DNA of 64,000 nt from Bog-159 sp963756605 (GTDB lineage Bacteria > Acidobacteriota > Terriglobia > Bryobacterales > Bryobacteraceae), in assembly GCA_963756605.1 (NCBI GenBank), contig CAVWOT010000009.1:186001-250000 (forward strand), read 5' to 3'. Of this stretch, positions 61,405 through 64,000 are shown one piece after another. Positions within the stretch are counted from its first letter, which is position 1; the number at the start of each line of letters is the position of its first letter. The notes below the pieces were generated by a model. That model worked only from the letters and a program-made list of their open reading frames with translations, searched no databases and was not told the origin of the DNA. The position numbers and the translations under genes are program-made.

Positions 61405-62676
61405 CTAGACGATAGTCGGATACACCCTCCGGATCGCTGCCACGATATCTTCCGTATCGTGCCTAGTGAACTTCGGGTCCATCAGCACGCCGGCGTAACG
61501 GTTCAGGATGTCGATAGTCCGCTGGCAACAGGCAGCACCGTATGGAATCGAGCGCCCCCGCTCGGTAGTGAACGACGGCCACGCCGGGTGGACCGTGCGC
61601 TTTTGTTCGATGTATTCCTGAGTGGGCAGGAGCACTGAACCGATCGGAGGCACAACTGGGACATTGGCGTTCTTCATCGCCACTGTGAAACGGTCGCGCC
61701 GCTCTTTGCCTGGGAAGCCGAAATAGATCCCGGCGCCCAACTCACCGTCAGGATCAGGCAGGTGTCGCAACTTCAGGTTCGGCAGGTCGCGGATGCCGTC
61801 ATATACGCGCCGCGCGTTGGCGCGCGCATCGCGCACGATCATATCCAACTTCCCCAGTTGGGCCAGCAGCACACCGCCACTGAACTCGTTCATGCGGAAA
61901 TTCGTCCCGGCGAAAGCGTCCAGGCGATGGCCACCAGACACTTTCTCATGCAAGGAGCGGAACGCACCCACATCGTGGAAACGCGATGCGCCTTCGAACA
62001 GCACAGGATCGTTGGTCACCACCGCGCCACCCTCACCGGCCGTGATGGTTTTGTTCAGTTGCAGACTGTAGATCGCGATGTCGCCCATGGACCCGACCGG
62101 CCGGCCCTTGTAGCTGGCGCCGACGCTCTGCGCACAGTCTTCCAGCACGCGAATGCCGTGCTTTGCCGCGATGGACAGAATGCGATCCATGTCGCAGGCA
62201 TTGCCTTGCAGGTGAGCGGCCAGGATCACTTTGGTCTGCGGAGTGATCCGGTGTTCGATGTCGGACGGGTCGATATTGAACGACTCATCGATTTCGGCGA
62301 AGACCGGCAACGCCCCCGCCAGCACAATGGCGCTGTAACACGAGTGCCAAGTCCAGGCCGGCAGAATCACTTCGTCACCCGGACCGATCCGCAACGCCCC
62401 CATGGCGTACTGCAGCGCGGCTGTTCCGGAAGTCACGGCCAGAGCGTAGCGCGTTTGCATGCGCGCGGCGAATTCCTTTTCAAAGGTGGCTACTTTCATC
62501 GGCGGCGTACTGCCGGAGCCGTACCAGCGGAAAGGCTGACGCGACACCAGCACGTCCATGAGCTGCTGTCGTTCCTTGTCGTCGTAGTATTGTGTGCCCC
62601 AGAAATCGGCCTTCAGGGGCGTGGACCGCGCATTATTCCCACGTGCAACGCCCACGACCAGACTCGCGGCTGCCAA
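61405..62676 (-). CDS. DegT/DnrJ/EryC1/StrS aminotransferase with truncated Tat signal
   Basis: The core (about 30-420) is a sugar-aminotransferase-type PLP enzyme: LAVTSGTAALQYAMGALRIG, DEVILPAWTWHSCYSAIVLA, VLEDCAQSVGASYKGRPVGS and the PLP lysine in SLQLNKTITAGEGGAVV. The annotated start is a TTG inside a twin-arginine signal: upstream bases read INRRRFLAAASLVVG up to the ISL3 end at 62696, where the signal's first residues and ATG are lost. An exported PLP aminotransferase of this family is unusual. The TTG may give a cytoplasmic product. It converges on the deacetylase, 36 bp between stops. Confidence 0.85.
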   Translation of the reverse strand: MAAASLVVGVARGNNARSTPLKADFWGTQYYDDKERQQLMDVLVSRQPFRWYGSGSTPPMKVATFEKEFAARMQTRYALAVTSGTAALQYAMGALRIGPGDEVILPAWTWHSCYSAIVLAGALPVFAEIDESFNIDPSDIEHRITPQTKVILAAHLQGNACDMDRILSIAAKHGIRVLEDCAQSVGASYKGRPVGSMGDIAIYSLQLNKTITAGEGGAVVTNDPVLFEGASRFHDVGAFRSLHEKVSGGHRLDAFAGTNFRMNEFSGGVLLAQLGKLDMIVRDARANARRVYDGIRDLPNLKLRHLPDPDGELGAGIYFGFPGKERRDRFTVAMKNANVPVVPPIGSVLLPTQEYIEQKRTVHPAWPSFTTERGRSIPYGAACCQRTIDILNRYAGVLMDPKFTRHDTEDIVAAIRRVYPTIV

Positions 62677-62695
62677 GAATCTTCGGCGATTAATC

Positions 62696-64000
62696 GGCTC
62701 TGAGCGAGAATTCGTAAAAGTGCCATTTTACGCGACTTTCTTCAAGGTGCAAACTGCGATGAATTCGAAGTTCATCACGGCCATGCGCTTGGCCTTCAGC
62801 AGCAGATAGCGGAGGTTCTTGTAGCCGCGACCCCTGTTGATCAGCATGCGAATATTCCCGTTGACGGCCTCAACTACGCCAAAGCGCACTTTGGTCTCGC
62901 AATAGTTGGCTATACCTTCCACGTGTTTCAAAAGGGTCGCCGCCAGTTTCTCAAACGGAGCCAGACGCTGCCATTTCAGTTGGTCCATCCACCGGTTCAA
63001 GTAGTTGAGCATGGCCCCTCGGTATCGGTAGTTCCATAGCCTCTCTAAGCTCTCTTTCAACAGATAGCCTTTAAAGACTCGCCGATTGAGTTCGAACAGC
63101 CGGTTCAATTCCCCGCGGTGTTCCGGAGTCAGGTTCTTCCAGCGACTCATCAGCAGCCACTTCTTCCCTTTGATGAGGCCCCGCTTCTTAGGCCCTTGCC
63201 GAAAGAATTCCGCCTTCCGCACTTCGTCGATGGCATCGTTGGCGTGTTGCACGATGTGAAACTTGTCGTAGACGATCTTGCACTGGGGTGCCCATTGCTC
63301 GATGCTCAACCGGAACGGTTCCCACATGTCGACACAAGCCGCCTCAATGCGCTTCCGCTGCCCACTGACCAACTGGGTACGAAAGTACTCATCCAGCGTC
63401 TCCTTCTTCCGCTCCTGGCCAAACCATAATGGCTCGCCGGTTTCCAGATTGCACACCACCGTCAGAAACTTGTCTTTCTTGCCCCGGTAGATTTCATCGA
63501 TGCCCATCTGCCGTAACGGCGGTTGCCTCCGCTTGCTATCCCACCGCTCCAGACACCGCAGATCGATCGCTCGGACGGTGCTCTCCGATAGCCCCATCCG
63601 TCGAGCTACTTGCCGCGCCGAAGCACTCTCGCACGCCTGGCCGACCGCGTCCTCAAACCGCCTGCTGAAGGGGGCCTTGCTCGGCAGCGGCGGCACCTTC
63701 TCGATCCGCACGCCGCACGCCGGGCATTTCACCCGATACACTTCGATGTGTACCGTAGCTTGAAATACACTCCAGGGCAGGTCCCGCACCGCCCGTTCCC
63801 GGCTGTCGTGCGCATCGGTGAACTTCCGCCCGCAGCCGGAACACTCCAGTTTCCGCTTGCCGCGCTTTCGCCGGACCCAAAGATCTAAGGTCTTGTTCTT
63901 CTCGTCGATTTCCTGCCGGTACACACGGTATCCAGGCCACTGAAGGATGCGGGTAAACTCGTTGTCACTAGGCAACTTCCAAATCTAACGCCATTCTCAG
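62696..64000 (-). mobile_element. ISL3-family insertion sequence, copy 2, cut by window end
   Basis: The right end of the element (GGCTCTGAGCGAGAATTCGT) starts at 62696. The body matches copy 1 in reverse. The window ends at 64000, about 45 bp before the expected left inverted repeat. It was inserted into the signal-peptide codons of the DegT-type gene. Confidence 0.88.
62728..63975 (-). CDS. ISL3-family transposase, copy 2
   Basis: A 415-residue transposase differing from copy 1 only at three positions (Lys for Asn in RKRGKRKLE, Thr for Ser in CGRKFTDAH, Phe for Leu in VMNFEFIAV). All zinc and DDE motifs named for copy 1 are present, so both copies should be active. The start is the TTG at 63975. 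Confidence 0.93.
   Translation of the reverse strand: MPSDNEFTRILQWPGYRVYRQEIDEKNKTLDLWVRRKRGKRKLECSGCGRKFTDAHDSRERAVRDLPWSVFQATVHIEVYRVKCPACGVRIEKVPPLPSKAPFSRRFEDAVGQACESASARQVARRMGLSESTVRAIDLRCLERWDSKRRQPPLRQMGIDEIYRGKKDKFLTVVCNLETGEPLWFGQERKKETLDEYFRTQLVSGQRKRIEAACVDMWEPFRLSIEQWAPQCKIVYDKFHIVQHANDAIDEVRKAEFFRQGPKKRGLIKGKKWLLMSRWKNLTPEHRGELNRLFELNRRVFKGYLLKESLERLWNYRYRGAMLNYLNRWMDQLKWQRLAPFEKLAATLLKHVEGIANYCETKVRFGVVEAVNGNIRMLINRGRGYKNLRYLLLKAKRMAVMNFEFIAVCTLKKVA

Larger units (their letters stand above)
57150..64000. mobile_element. composite-transposon-like segment bounded by inverted ISL3 copies
   Basis: Two near-identical ISL3 elements in opposite orientation enclose 4.2 kb (58499-62695) with a broken DUF3800 gene, a nitrilase-fold amidase, a polysaccharide deacetylase and a DegT-type aminotransferase. 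The absence of matching octamers around copy 1 alone fits movement as a unit, but the right flank of copy 2 lies outside the window, so a shared 8-bp duplication cannot be tested. Confidence 0.5.

Overview
The window looks like chromosomal DNA of a GC-rich Acidobacteriota bacterium of the Solibacter/Bryobacter type. This is an inference from gene content, not from a marker gene: an ASPIC/UnbV FG-GAP protein, an HzsA-related propeller protein, a membrane pyrophosphatase, many Tat- or Sec-exported proteins, and housekeeping genes (hisS, eno, gpmA, hfq, hflX, tsaE, nnr). No rRNA, tRNA or CRISPR array was recognised.

Layout. 1-5.5 kb: an ISAzo13-type IS (9-1354), a small secreted protein, a 330-bp direct duplication carrying a broken response-regulator end fused to an IS66 tail, an esterase, and an intact NarL-type two-component pair. 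5.5-10.8 kb: a Pal lipoprotein, two uncharacterised envelope proteins, a ClC transporter and a TPR protein. 10.8-16.8 kb: a graveyard of broken genes (two methyltransferases, a membrane protein in three frames, a RepA-like plasmid initiator with a nonsense codon, IS66 tails, VapBC remains) around an intact Fic/antitoxin pair and a free-standing DnaA domain IV protein. This is probably the relic of an integrated plasmid. 16.9-20.6 kb: two BON-domain exported proteins, a proline-rich secreted protein, and a phosphohexomutase gene carrying four indels.

20.6-29.2 kb, all on the minus strand: the most interesting block. An HzsA-related propeller protein with one CxxCH motif overlaps an FG-GAP/ASPIC-UnbV protein. 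After a RAYT/REP insertion come a beta-propeller fused to a di-heme peroxidase module, a Reg_prop propeller, a RidA-like protein and a large periplasmic ligand-binding protein. Propeller plus di-heme peroxidase alongside an HzsA-like protein mirrors the subunit architecture of hydrazine synthase and may be an undescribed periplasmic redox complex.

29.3-37.1 kb: hflX-hfq and a heavy-metal RND efflux operon (czcB-czcA-czcC) with a REP palindrome between czcA and czcC. 37.1-41.7 kb: a fold-type IV aminotransferase, a CurA-like reductase, a PCMT-like methyltransferase whose conserved tail lies in another frame, a ROK kinase and a secreted protein. 41.8-52.5 kb: a proton-pumping pyrophosphatase, hisS, an rsbU-like phosphatase/nnr/tsaE operon, gpmA and eno. 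52.7-56.7 kb: a GAF/PAS/GGDEF cyclase and a sensor kinase.

57.15-64 kb: two almost identical ISL3-type elements in inverted orientation (the second runs off the window). They enclose a broken DUF3800 gene, a Tat-exported nitrilase-fold amidase, a polysaccharide deacetylase and a DegT-type aminotransferase whose N-terminal Tat signal is cut by the IS. The arrangement resembles a composite transposon.
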